64,000 nucleotides of DNA, taken from the NCBI GenBank assembly GCA_949316495.1, contig OX439000.1, forward strand, positions 68,683,070 to 68,747,069. The letters run 5' to 3'. This DNA is from Amphiduros pacificus. Taxonomy: Eukaryota; Annelida; Polychaeta; Phyllodocida; Hesionidae. The translations under genes and the position numbers were made by a program. Position 1 is the stretch's first letter; each line of letters begins with the position of its first letter. Of this stretch, positions 9,145 to 20,131 are shown in pieces. The notes beneath the pieces were generated by a model. That model had not been told where the DNA came from. It was given only the letters and a program-made list of their open reading frames with translations, and ran no database searches.

Positions 9145-11311
9145 CTATTTAAGGTCCTTGTACATATCATTGCGGGGTTTCCGTGAGTCATACCCTCCGA
9201 TTATTCTGGCGGCTCTGTTTTGCAGCTTTTGTAGTTTGTCCATGTTCTTATTTGTGCATGTTTGATATATTAAATCGCCATAATCAAAGTGTGTAATGAC
9301 AATTGCATTATACAATTGAAGTAGAGGTCCATGTGGTACTATGTGTCTGATTCTTCTGAGTATGCCAATTTTGGAAGCCAGCTTTTTGGCTAGTTTGTCA
9401 ATATGTGAGCTCCATCTGAGAGTATCCTCGACTTCCATACCAAGATGTTTGGCTTTTTGTGATTTCGGTACTACTTCATCTCCAATTTTTATGGTAATAT
9501 CCTCACATTTTGCCAAGCTTTGATGAGTTCCAATAAGGACAAACTCACATTTAGGCACATTGAGGCTGAGTTTGTTTGAGTGAAAATATTTTTGAAGTTT
9601 TTCCATATCATTATTTATCACAGTTTCCATATGTTTAATGTGACATGGCTTGGTAGCATGTTCCACCTCTGTGTCGTCAGCGTACATACTGGACAAGCAC
9701 TCATTGGGCACACTTGGCAGCTCGTTCACATATAATGTGAAGAGCAGTGGACCCAGAATGCTGCCCTGAGGCACACCAACTGTGACCGGCCATGGGTCGG
9801 ACAGGCATCCATCCACAATGACACTCTGAGTTCTACCATGAAGATATGATGAGAACCATTCAAGCAACTCACCTGACACTCCGTAATAAGGGAGCTTTTT
9901 CAGGAGAGTGTCAAAGTTTACCGTGTCGAAGGCCTTTCGGAGGTCTATAAACACTACGCCCGTCACTAGTCCTTGATCAATATTCCGAAGCCATCTGTCT
10001 GTTACATTTATGAGTGATGTCAATGTTGAGTGCATTCGACGAAATCCTGATTGCACCAATGTTATAAGTTTATTTTTTTCCAGAAATGAGGAGAAATGAC
10101 TGTGAACAAATCTCTCCAAAACTTTGGATAATACTGGTAGAATTGATATGGGTCTGTAATTATTCTTGTCTGTGAATGAGCCAGACTTGAAGACCGGTAT
10201 CACTTTGGCCTTTTTCCAACTGGAAGGAAAATGACCTTGCTGCAGGGACTGGTTGAGGATATAGGCTAATGGTGTTGCAATAGCAGGTTCCCCATATTTC
10301 AATAGTTTTCCTGAAATTTGGTCCAGTCCTGTTGCCTTATTTGTAGGTAGGTTTTTCAATTGTTTAGAAACAAATTCCGGTGTGACTATTGGGAATTTGA
10401 ATTGATTTTGTAAATCCTTTGGTAGGTATTCATCTGAGAAATCCATGTTTGGGATTTTTTCTGCCAGCAGACGTCCAATACATGTGAAAAATTCATTGAA
10501 ACACTGGGCCATTGACTTTTTGTCTGTCACTATTTTTCCATCAATTTCTAGGCCCTGTGGTCCCCTTTTAGAATTTCCTGGCAGTAACTCCCTGATAAAT
10601 CTCCACATCATTCTTGGTTTGTGTTTATTTTCAATAATCATTTCTGTGTAATATTTTTTCTTACCTGCTTTCAGCATATTAGAGACACTGTTTCTGAAGT
10701 GTTTGTACATGTTCCACAATATCTCCAGGTTGTGTTTATGTGCCTCCTTTTGGTAATAGTGCTTAAGCTTTATCTGATCTCTTACTTCAGCATCCACCCA
10801 TGGTAAAAAACATTTTCTCACTCTCCTAGAGACCACAGGGCAGTGCTTGTTGCATATATCCATGAAAATATCTCTCCAGTGAGCTAGAGAGTCATCTACA
10901 TTATCATATATTTCTATAGTACTCCATGGACATTGTTGAAGATCTTTTATAAAATCATCCTGATTAAAATTTTTGAAACACCTGGTTTCTACTGTTCTGT
11001 GAGATTGTACACGTTTTGGTGGTTTGCTGGCACGCATACAGTACACCAGGTCATGATCTGCTATTGGACATCTTATTACTCCATGACTGGTAATGTCCTC
11101 TGGTTTTGAGGTTATTACTAAATCCAGCAGGGTGCGTGAGGTTGGAGTAATCCTTGTTGCTTTGTCAATATGTTGTGTCAGCAGATGTGTTTCACACAAG
11201 GTGATAAGGTGTTTTGTGTGATTTTCTACTGGAGACTTTAGCAAATCACAGTTGAAGTCTCCTAGTATGATGTATTCCTTGTTGGTTGCGTCAAGGTTTA
11301 TAAGTAGTTGT
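9145..11311 (-). pseudogene. LINE ORF2: end of endonuclease and full reverse transcriptase
   Basis: Open for about 720 codons on the minus strand. It begins at the edge of the 11312-11981 insert with the last endonuclease motifs (I-L-G-D-F-N, D-L-V-I-T-S, and D-H-D-L-V with the catalytic His), then the RT: N-Y-R-P-I-S-I-L-P, F-I-D-L-R-K-A-F-D-T-V, G-V-P-Q-G-S-I-L-G-P-L-L-F and the active site Y-A-D-D-T. A Q-N-R-A-A-R-I-I motif follows near the end, typical of CR1/L2. The frame ends at an in-frame stop just before the tail region. The RT looks intact; the whole ORF is not, because of the upstream insertion and this stop. Confidence 0.8.
11308..11311. repeat. Possible target duplication TTGT, left copy
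   Basis: TTGT here and at 11982-11985 flank the ~670-bp insert in the LINE. Only four bases, so it is suggestive. Confidence 0.35.
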
Positions 11312-11981
11312 GTTACCCACTAATGGAGAGTATCCGTCGTTGGGGGACGTGGACGGGGGATCAATACTCTACCAATTAGATAGATACTCTTATCTGTCTT
11401 ACTCTATCGTACTGTACTGTACTTGTTAACCATAGCTCGCTGACTCGCTGGCTGTGAGTTTGGGCACGGATCCTAGCTATAGTGTCAAACCCTCATATAA
11501 ATGACGGGAAGTAAGGACTGCAGACACAGGATATACACAGTGTAATAGTTACCTTTATTCAGTGCTGTGATCCCTGCTTGTCTGGCTAGGCCGGCATGGC
11601 AATGAGCAAGGCATATGAATTACCAATTTTGCATGATACTTATGAAACCCTGACTATATGCTAATCACCCGAGTCTATGTGGTCATGATACTGAGAGTCA
11701 TGGATCTTCCGTGGCAAGTGGTCGTTGATCTCCTTCTTGGCTCCTAGACTGGGGTCTGTCCTGCGAGAGCTTCTAGGAACTAAGAACCCGGATCCGAGGT
11801 TGCGCATCTCTTTTTAAGGGGCCACCCCGCGTCATCTGTGGGGCTTGCCTACGTGGCTTCCTCACGCGTCATCAGATGGACTCGTCCTGCCTGCGTATCT
11901 AACTTCGGCTCGTCCGTCTTACACGTGACTTTCACGGAGTGGTGGTTATGGTGACTCATCAACCATCAGTATCGCGCATTA
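11312..11981. mobile_element. LTR-like insert (possible solo LTR) inside the LINE endonuclease
   Basis: About 670 bp with no coding frame that interrupts the LINE endonuclease between two recognisable halves. It is GC-richer than its surroundings, starts near TGTTACCC on the plus strand, holds a TATA-like stretch (CATATAAATGACG at about 11494) and an AATAAA on the minus strand near 11560, and is flanked by TTGT. Length, absence of genes and promoter/polyA-like motifs suggest a solo LTR fossil; a short non-autonomous DNA element is the alternative. Confidence 0.4.
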
Positions 11982-13139
11982 TTGTCTATGAATGTTTATG
12001 TATTTCTGAGAGTCTCTGGGTGTGTATTCTATATCCTCCAGTTTATTGAACCAGGCAACTGGTTGGTCTGGGGGCCTATACACAGTAGCAACAATGACAT
12101 GCTGGTTGTTTGGTAGGGTTATCTCCATACAGAATGCTTCCAATTTTGTAGGTATCAGGTCTGTTCTCTCTTTGCAGCATGTTTCAAGCTCCTCTTTGTA
12201 ATATAGAGCCACTCCACCCCCTTTGTTTTCCAACCTATCGTTCCTTTTGACTAGATATCCATCAAGTTTTATATCTTTATCTTCCCAGGAAGTATCTATT
12301 TTTGTTTCGTTTATTGCAATAATATCAAATGGCTTTTGAGCCATGATGATTCTGATTTCATCCATTCGGCCCTCTACATCTAATCCATTTACATTTAAAC
12401 ACGCAGTTACTAATCCTTTTCCACTGGGCCTGCTAATTTCTATTGGGAAATCTGGTACGGAGTCTGGGTCTATATCCATGTCATCCTCTGTGACTGTGAA
12501 AGAGTCCATAAAAGGTAATTCCAACTCATCCCATTCACATTTTGGGCATATATATGGGATGTCAAACATCTCAATTGTTTCTAACTCAGCATTGTTTATA
12601 TTTTGACATGAGATGTGTATATCCATATGACAGCTGTCACACTGAAGGATATCATCACTTTCTATTTGTTGGTCACATTCCAAGCATGTTTTTGGCAGGG
12701 TGGGATTGCCATTATATGCATGAACAGCTTTATTTCCCAGAAGTCTGTTATAATAGAAAGTCAGTGTGCCTTGATGTGTGGGTGTGTATCCTAGATCAGG
12801 TTTGTTTACAAACACAGGAAAAGTTAATAGGATTTGACTGATATTGTTGTTGTGGAGTGTTACATTTGAGGTCAGGTAAGATGTTATGTCACTGCATGGG
12901 CTGGGCTGGGTGGTATTTGCCCACTGATTTTCGCTCCAGTGGCCATGCACAGCAGGGGTTTGCTGGGCCTGCATGAATGACCCTGCCACCAGGAGCATGC
13001 ATAGGGGCAGGATTATCTCCATGAAGGCCATGTAATCTGATGGCTGTTCATTTTTCCTCCCCATTTTGGTCCTTGATTTGAAACTTTTGAACATGTTATT
13101 TCCAATTCTCTGGCGATATACAGTTATATCCACTCCCAT
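11982..13139 (-). pseudogene. LINE ORF: PHD finger fused to the endonuclease N-terminal part
   Basis: From ATG at 13139. A hydrophobic stretch lies at about residues 39-58, then a canonical C4HC3 PHD finger (C152, C155, C167, C170, H175, C178, C198, C201), an acidic linker, and from about residue 244 the AP-endonuclease start (N-V-N-G-L, I-A-I-N-E-T-K-I with the catalytic Glu at 277, G-G-G-V-A-L-Y-Y, V-Y-R-P-P). The endonuclease is cut by the insert at 11312-11981 and resumes at 11311. PHD fingers are known in the N-terminal proteins of CR1-group LINEs; here finger and endonuclease share one frame. Confidence 0.75.
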
Positions 13140-13300
13140 ATTTTACCAGGCAGGTCCCTGGTGTATCATGTTTCTCAGAGTATCACATTTGTAATAAAGT
13201 TCCCACTTCAAACTATATAAATTCCACTAATTTGCAATGTGTCTCAAAACAGCTGTGTATTAGGCTCTTCCAATCAGGGTTATCCTGAGTGCTCATAAAG

Positions 13301-13442
13301 CTGCACTCCGTGTACTTTAATCATCATTAGTTCATAATTGTTCCATGCCTCGAGCCATAGACTAATATCTAAAATTTTCCGTTTTTGTCTGCGGGGTCGA
13401 CACTTGAAGTTACCCTCGTTGTCGATGTAAGTCTGCATAGTA
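13301..13442 (-). pseudogene. gag, middle fragment between LINE and SINE (fossil)
   Basis: A short gag-like stretch (R-P-R-R-Q-K-R-K-I-L-D-I, then W-L-E-A-W-N-N-Y-E) of the kind that precedes the gag core in DIRS/Ngaro elements. It is bounded by the LINE 5' end and by the SINE's target duplication. Confidence 0.55.
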
Positions 13443-13455
13443 CCCTGATCATCTG
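13443..13455. repeat. SINE target-site duplication, left copy
   Basis: The 13-bp CCCTGATCATCTG is perfectly repeated at 13777-13789, on the two sides of the SINE. Confidence 0.9.
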
Positions 13456-13776
13456 GGCCACGGGCCGTGGCGCAGTTGGTTAGGGCGCCAGCATATTAGC
13501 ACCAGTTCCTCTGTGGTGATCCAAAGGTCGTGGGTTCGAACCCCGGCCGTGCCGGGATTGAACTCATGATACAATTTCCCACATGAGCTGAGGCCTGTGC
13601 CAAAGGGTTAACCCGTTGTCCTTGTAAATCTGTGACCGGGTGGGTTGTCATGTCAAGGACCTGAGACATGACAATTCAGTGAGGCAGCACTATATCTGCT
13701 ACAAGTAGGTCTCATCACGAAATAACTGAAATAATGTTGAAAGTGATGTAAAACCCCAAACAAACAAACAAACAAA
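13456..13776 (+). mobile_element. tRNA-derived SINE (full-length copy) inserted in gag
   Basis: Starts with a tRNA-like head: A box TGGCGCAGTTGG (13468-13479) and B box GGTTCGAACCC (13533-13543), the internal RNA polymerase III promoter. A unique body follows (containing GGGTTAACCCGTTGTC) and a tail of CAAA repeats (13757-13776). A perfect 13-bp target duplication shows LINE-style insertion, probably using a partner LINE in trans. Three more copies or fragments are in this window (16220, 40329, 45534). Confidence 0.9.
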
Positions 13777-13789
13777 CCCTGATCATCTG
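13777..13789. repeat. SINE target-site duplication, right copy
   Basis: Second copy of CCCTGATCATCTG directly after the SINE's CAAA tail. Confidence 0.9.
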
Positions 13790-14627
13790 ATCCTAGCTGA
13801 ATATTAAGCAGGAATTCCTCAAGATGGAAGAATTCCCCATTGAGGGCCGACCTGAGCACTTTATCAGAGATGTTAGGTAGACTGCATAGGGGTTTTAGGT
13901 CCACGATACCACTAATATCCTTTAGACCCCGCACTGAGCCTCCCATGCTTGGCATTGTGCCGCTCACTGCCACATAGTTCCCGTCTGGCTTATATGTGCT
14001 GTCTGTTATCTTAGCCTGCCCTGAGACCTGCCTAGTATCAACCTCGGGTTCTTCCTGGTCTGATAAATTCTCGAAAATGTTCTGATTTATGTACGATTTA
14101 CTATTGAGAAATTTATCGTTACCTGCCGCTGAAGGGAGCTGAGCGTGGCCGATGTAGCATCTTTTGGAAGAAGCGCCGTCCCTGCCGTTGCTAAGGAGAT
14201 GTCCCTGGTTGCTGGGTCCATTGTTCTCGCTGAGATGCACTGGGCGCCCACTGACCGCATTGACTGCAGCCTGTGATGATAGTACTGACTGGATCTGAAG
14301 TTGCATGCATGCCACTGACTCCCTCAACGCACTAATTGAAACAGCTTGGGCTTCCTGTTTTTCCTGGACACCTGGCGTCACTACCTGGCTTCTTTCTGGC
14401 ATAGAAGGGGTGAACGGCGAGTTGTGAAGAAACTGGGTGGCCCTGTCTGCTAACTTGGCTGGGAGCGACTGGGCTGACCCCGGTATGCTGTCGCCCAGAG
14501 GCATGAACGAATTGTCCCTCTCAAACCTGGGCTGAGTACACTTGTTCTTGCCGTAAGGGCCTGGGTGACCTTTTATCAGAAGCCCGCAATGGGTACATGT
14601 ACGAGAACTGTTCTTGTTCCTAGGCAT
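13790..14627 (-). pseudogene. gag, N-terminal part of the YR retrotransposon (fossil)
   Basis: Starts at ATG 14627. The N-terminus has a zinc-binding pattern, C-T-H-C-G-L-x3-G-H-P-G-P-Y-G-x2-K-C, followed by a long polar, Ser/Pro-rich region and a conserved-looking L-E-E-F-L-L-N-I segment at the SINE junction. This matches the general build of DIRS/Ngaro gag. An open frame continues into the SINE, but that tail is SINE sequence. Confidence 0.65.
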
Positions 14628-14974
14628 GGTAATATAAATAATGTCTATGGCACAAACGGAAATGTCTACCTTTGTCTGTTACTGCGAGCGTGCCTGAGGG
14701 TGACGGGGCTACTCCCGTCCGGCGTTGAGGGTCCCTCGTGCTACCTTCTGGTGTCAGGGCTACTCCTGACCGGTAATGAATATCATATAAAAGTCACTTA
14801 CATCACAGAAGGCATCACATCATATATCACAGAGGTGCGGCGAAGCATTGTTAAAATCCCAGGGTAAAAGTTTTTAAAATCCATAAAATCATAAAATATA
14901 TTAAAATCCATATAAACTATAAGTTCCATATAAAAACTTGGTTCCTGGCTAGGTTCCTGGCCATACGTTCACTT
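14628..14974 (-). other. 5' leader of the YR retrotransposon
   Basis: About 350 bp between repeat A1 and the gag start, with no frame. It contains two related GC-rich pieces (GGGGCTACTCCCGTCCGG at 14706 and AGGGCTACTCCTGACCGG at 14757), a short degenerate duplication. Confidence 0.45.
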
Positions 14975-15217
14975 CTCCGGAAAAACTCGCAATGGCAGGC
15001 CTTCCCGCGGGCTTCCTTAAGAAGCCAAGTACTGAGCCTGCCGGGATACCCCCCCATGGAGCCCAGACGCTTTAAGCATAGGGGTAGACATGACGTGACC
15101 GGGGTGCGCCGTTTAAGGTCCGCCCCCATGTCACCCTGTGGCCTCGGGTCACAGTACACACACATTTGACCAGCTCATCTCTAAATGGATCTTAAAAGCC
15201 TTTAAGACTCACTTAAA
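14975..15217 (-). repeat. Split direct repeat A1 (outer 5' end of the YR retrotransposon)
   Basis: A 243-bp GC-rich repeat matching A2 (2199-2441) with one difference. It ends on the plus strand in TTAAA (15213-15217), the same five bases that start the opposite end of the element. Confidence 0.9.
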
Positions 15218-15690
15218 ATGATCTTTGATGATTTATGAATGTGTCCATTGCAGTATTACATCACATTTTGGTCTTTGTCTCGCATAATTACACTAACATT
15301 TCTTCAATGTTATTTGTCTAAATCCATACGCACCGAGACAATTTATCTTCAACACATACCTATAAATATCAATAAGTATAGAATGATACAAAGTCCGTCT
15401 GATACGCCAAGTATTATTCTAGAAGAATAATATTTGAGATTTTTCAATTGGAGAGCGATCAAATTTTACCAGCAATAATGAAACTCAACAAGTCACGTGT
15501 GACCAATGCATACATAATGGGGCATTATTGTCAGATCGGATTATCGCTTTTCACATATGACATTTGAGCTGTTTTCAAAAACATTTGGACTCAAATGCTG
15601 GTACTAAACACTATATCAGATCCATTTTTCACGCTGTCAATCTCAAATATATATTATACTGTGAACATCTTTACAAATCAAAATTCAATC

Positions 15691-15707
15691 TCCACCAGGG
15701 GGCAACG
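15691..15707 (+). promoter_or_regulatory. CTCF-like site
   Basis: TCCACCAGGGGGCAACG carries the core CCACCAGGGGGC of the CTCF consensus without a mismatch. It lies 0.5 kb outside the retrotransposon. Motif match only; binding is not shown. Confidence 0.5.
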
Positions 15708-16219
15708 TGGTGAACCTATCACCTCTGTGAAATGTGCCTCTCGGTGCTAATTAACACATTTACGCAGTTTAGAATTCTACCCTATGTCCTACCAACACAT
15801 TTTCTCAGATGTATATTCAGAATTAAAATAATAGATTTTAAGGAGTATGAAACAGAATTAATTTTTTCGTGTGGAGAAGACCGTGTCCTCCTGGAGGAGT
15901 AATCAGGGGGAACAACAACAAAAACTTGGTTTGAATTATTTTCATACTTTTGATAGATCCAACCAAGGACAGATGCTCAAAAGTATATGAACTCTCATAC
16001 ACCTCAAAGTAAGCAAATTTTCATTTAACAGTAAAGGATCTAAGCATGTCTTTGGCATTCATAACAGGATGATAGTTCTGGAGCACATGGCCAGAAGGAC
16101 CGATGGGATATTAATCTGGGCTGGTCAGAGGTCCTTGTTTGCATGTGACAGAGTGATCAAAATTTAATTCATATCAAATGACGTTTAGCATGCTCTTTAA
16201 TTCGTAGTTATGACCTAGG

Positions 16220-16320
16220 TTGCATGCACTGGCGCAGTTGATTAAAGCTCAAGATTATTGGCACAAGATTATGTATGTCTGCTATAAGCAGGTCTCGTCA
16301 TGTTAAGCTTGAGGGCATCA
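16220..16320 (+). mobile_element. Degenerate SINE fragment
   Basis: An A-box-like TGGCGCAGTTGATTAAAGC and a later piece resembling the SINE body (CTGCTATAAGCAGGTCTCGTCATG) match the family at 13456-13776 with many changes and a large internal loss. An old copy. Confidence 0.5.
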
Positions 16321-17641
16321 CTTCCTCGTTTAATAAACTCATGAGGTGAGAGATCTTTCCATATTTGTATTGGTCCCCGCTCATGCACAGATTTTATTTC
16401 ATCTTAATTTGTTTGTACATCTACAATTAAGTAATGAATAAGATACCGAAACAATAATAATAACCAAAAAAACAAAAGTTACCCCAATAAAGATATAAAA
16501 GATAATGCTGCTGTTTTATCGAACTCCAGTTTAGATCATTAGACCAGATGTTGCCAATTCTGATAAAAATGCCCGAGACCTCAGCAGTGCCTTCACATGT
16601 GGTCTTTCCCACCGGAAGCCATGTCACTTCACCGCCTCCAAGTGTCAAGTATGTGGATTATCAAGCTTGGCGGGGTGACAGGATGTGCTCTCCAAAGGCA
16701 CATGTTTGTTTTAATAGAGTAATATGAATGAATGTTAAAAGGTTATGCATAAAATGCTGGTCTTCCCCACTACCCCAAGGGACATGTTGCATATCTCTGT
16801 TGCACGGTGTGCAGTATTACATATTTATGAAATATATTATGGCAAATTACGCAGCCATTTGACTATTGTTATTTAAATTTCAAAATCAGTTGTTGCGTAA
16901 TGCGTTTAAAGAGGTTCTCGTGTGGAATAATTAGCACAGATAATTTGTTTGTGCTATGGTATTGTTGATTTCATCCCATTTTAGACCTCGACCGAAGAGC
17001 TTTTGCTTCAGAGTTTCAACTCCACAAAAATTTTGCAATATGTAGTCATACACTAGGAAGGAGTTAATATGAAGGGTATTTATTGGATTCTGTTAGTGAG
17101 TGTCCTCTGGTGGCAGATTTATTTTCTTTTTATGCCAAAATAGAACGCTTTCAAAAGGTACAGGAAAACTGCTCAACTGCCAAAAGGATTCTCCTTTCAT
17201 GAAATGACATTTTATGATATATATTTTTGTAATAAAATTAACGAAAATCACAATGGAAATTTCTTTGATATATTGAAAGCTTCATATATTTTCAACTCAT
17301 AAAAAGTGGAGTTGTAACATGTCACTGCTCAAAGATTTCTCGTAGGTCAAAATGTTTGAGAGAAAAAGGTCTGCAGATTGTGGATTCATAATAAAGTGGA
17401 TTTCCAAACAACTATATTTATTGTGTTCTTAGTGAAACAGATTTTCTTTCAAGAAAAAACATTAAAGCATTCATGAAACCACAGAGGTCACAGGCAATTT
17501 TACAGAGGTTTGGGGTATGCTTAAATGATATGTGACCATGAAACTGTGATACATTAAGCTATTTCACTAAAATCAACCAAAATACACTAACCATGGTTAT
17601 TGTGTTTTGATGAAAGTGCCAAGTAGTGCCAGTACTCTTTT

Positions 17642-17658
17642 GACCACCAGGTGGCCAC
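17642..17658. promoter_or_regulatory. CTCF-like site (near-palindromic)
   Basis: GACCACCAGGTGGCCAC contains CCACCAGGTGGC, which fits the CTCF core on either strand. A second, weaker match (CTGCCACCAGAGGACA, minus strand) is 0.5 kb upstream at 17101-17116. Confidence 0.35.
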
Positions 17659-20131
17659 ATGTATATAATCATGTGACCTCTATTGTGGTCTGTCAGAGTG
17701 TTAGGCCTGTACCATTGGACATACATCAATGTACAAATAGGGCTCTGTTAGCCAATGCACTCTATTGTCCCAATTTCGGGTGCACCACTGTTAGAAAGAC
17801 TTTACGAAGCAGGTGTTTGCACAGAATCACTGGTCAGCTAAACAAAATTTGTTGACAAAGTGTCCAATGGATGATTTGGATTTTAGCAGAAGACTCGTCC
17901 ACTTTCAAATCGCACAGAATTATATGAAGGGAAAATATGATGGATAATTACTTTTGATCGCAAAGTTTAGGTATAAATATTTATATTGTGCAAGGAAAAT
18001 GTGCTTGAAAACCTCATTTCATGAATGCTTTAAGAGAAAAACAGAGGTAAAGTACACTCTCTTCACATATCAAACTTTGATCATATTTCCAAATGAAAAT
18101 GAGAAACATTAGTTTCATCACTGTGAATGTTCTTCACTGTGATGAGAAAGAAATATACTTGTAATCATACTTTATAATTCAAATATTGTAGTGTTTAAAT
18201 ATTGATTAATGTCATTTATAGATTCAGAAATACTCGTCTCACCCACTAAAATATCACCCATTCCGAATTGGCCTACATCAAGTAATAACATGGTATCAGG
18301 TGACCCAGAAAACGGCCAATCAGTAGAGCTGCCAGTACAAAGCAGAATTTGTATGAATGGTCATTTATTCTTTAACCAATCAGTTTACACCCAGTTCTTT
18401 ATGAATGGAGGGCATAGTTTCAAATATTTTAAAACCACGTGTCTCACAGGTCTGATTATGTGGGATTTACCTTCATTCATGGCAAATTTCAATACAAACA
18501 CATTTTATTACAAACATGAACTGAACTGCACTTATCCTGGATGTCATGACAATTCATCAATCCTTAACATATACCCGCAAACTTCATTCATTTAATTAAA
18601 GAATTAATGTATCCAAATCATGTATCCAAAACTACCAACAGCCCTCCCCCACACCAAAAATTAAAAAAGAATCTAGCATCAGTCTCTGATGCCACAGATA
18701 AACAGGTGTTCACAGGATTGTAAGTCATGATCATTCATAAAAATAAGAACAGCAACTGATTGGTGACAGAGTAAATGACTATTCATACTTATTGTCAGGC
18801 GTTTAGGTCAGCCAATTAATTTAGGATCGTGACCTGAGGATGGTGGACGTGACTCACATGCATGACTGGACATGTTGTTCCAGATTTTCACAACGTCAAA
18901 ACAGGGCAATAACGGCAGAGGTTGAAAGGTTTGAACGAGTATAAATTGTTACCGATGTGATGCAGAGTAATCCAATATTCAAGGTCTTCAAAGGTCTTCA
19001 AATGTGATCATGATAGACAGGATGGAAATCAACAAGTCACATATCAACTAGATGTGAAATTGGTATTGTATTGCATTCATCAGCATAATTGTAAACATAT
19101 ATGTAAACGATATCTGAACATTACAGTGAGGGACACTGTAACTGAACCTCACCCACATAACTCATACCACTGACATAGAAGGTATTCTACTCTCCATAGC
19201 AGATCCAGTGTAGTATATGGCTCTGCCTCGCCATGCAGGCACTCATGTTTCTACATTAACTATAACTTTTGTGAACTAGCATAACCCCATTCACCATTAT
19301 GTCATTTGTTCATTTTATTACAATGGTGGTCTTGCATTTCTAGATATTTGAAAAAATGTCCCCACCGAGAGCAAGTCTGTATTGTTCAAAACACAATGTA
19401 ATGAACTATCATGGCAATAAAACTGAGTGAGACAAAACAAGAATCGGAGACATCAATACTGAAATTTGAGTATAAGCGTTAATACCTAATAATGCATGTT
19501 TATTTTAATTTTAAAATGCATGATAAAACCGTTTACATCCATGAACAATGGGAATGGTAATTTGTAAATGTCAAAGTGGCTACATGTGGAATTCTCATAA
19601 TTCCAATATTTTTCAAAATATTAAGATTTCTTTAAGGTCTACAGATAAGACCATAAAATACTACTTTAAATATCATTTCAAAAAAATGAAAGTCTCTAAA
19701 GTTGAGAAGTATAAGCCGAAATATGTAATATATTGTTGAAAAAAACAAACAATTAAGATGATTTCATAAAATGTGATATAGATATAATTACTTATATTTA
19801 GGATACGGTACAAAAAGATAATAAAAAATAAGACGAAGAGTATGAATTGTTCTTCACTTGGATATTTGATAAAACGCTAAATTACTTGATTGTTTCCTGC
19901 CCTACCAGTTGATTGTTAAATCGTTAGGCTGTGTCGGGTAGATGATAAGTAATGTTGTCCCTTCTACCTATCAGATAGAGACTATCGCCTCTGTGCGGGG
20001 CGCCTTTTAGTGAGACCTCAACCACCAAGTTGCATATTTCTACTAGGATCTATGTTTAGGATCATCAATATGTGTTACAATGCTGAACCACATAAAACAT
20101 AACTAACTACACATGCTGGGTTTCAAACTTG

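Larger units (their letters stand above)
8680..13300 (-). mobile_element. CR1/L2-like LINE (PHD finger + endonuclease + RT) inserted in gag
   Basis: Minus-strand non-LTR retrotransposon. From its 5' side: a PHD-type finger, an AP-type endonuclease, an RT of the CR1/L2 (Jockey-superfamily) type and a typical LINE C-terminal tail region, then about 160 bp of 3' UTR ending in an ATTGT repeat (plus strand 8680-8700). The 3' end is sharp; the 5' end (about 13300) is placed where gag-like sequence resumes and is approximate. I see no convincing target duplication, as is common for CR1. It is split by the insert at 11312-11981. Confidence 0.8.
1872..15217 (-). mobile_element. DIRS-order tyrosine-recombinase retrotransposon with split direct repeats (Ngaro/PAT type)
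   Basis: The minus strand carries, in order, a gag-like protein with zinc-binding motifs, a reverse transcriptase with a YLDD active-site motif, an RNase H region ending in the ADALSR signature, and a tyrosine recombinase. No LTRs are present. Instead there are split direct repeats: A1 at the right end and B1, A2, B2 at the left, the layout known for Ngaro and PAT elements. I see no methyltransferase, which favours Ngaro over DIRS/PAT. B copies are identical over 293 bp and A copies differ at 1 of 243 bp, so the copy is young. It is nevertheless broken: a DNA transposon, a LINE (itself split) and a SINE sit inside it, plus a small number of other breaks. Both outer ends, and the A2/B1 junction, fall on TTAAA, which fits recombinase-mediated insertion of a circle. 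Such elements are copied through RNA and integrate with their own recombinase instead of an integrase. Confidence 0.85.
15218..20131. other. AT-rich non-coding stretch
   Basis: No gene recognised. It holds CTCF-like motifs near 15691, 17101 and 17642, a degenerate SINE fragment at 16220-16320, and one 128-codon open frame (18209-18595, plus, true ATG) whose composition is not convincingly protein-like. Confidence 0.5.

Noticed and set aside
13653-13776. Gag frame continuing to 13653
   Set aside because: The last ~40 codons are SINE sequence read through.
17463-18035. TAAAGCATTCATGAAA present in inverted orientation at 17466 and about 18014, as if terminal inverted repeats
   Set aside because: Similarity stops after 16 bp on both sides and no target duplication is present; likely chance or a minor relic.
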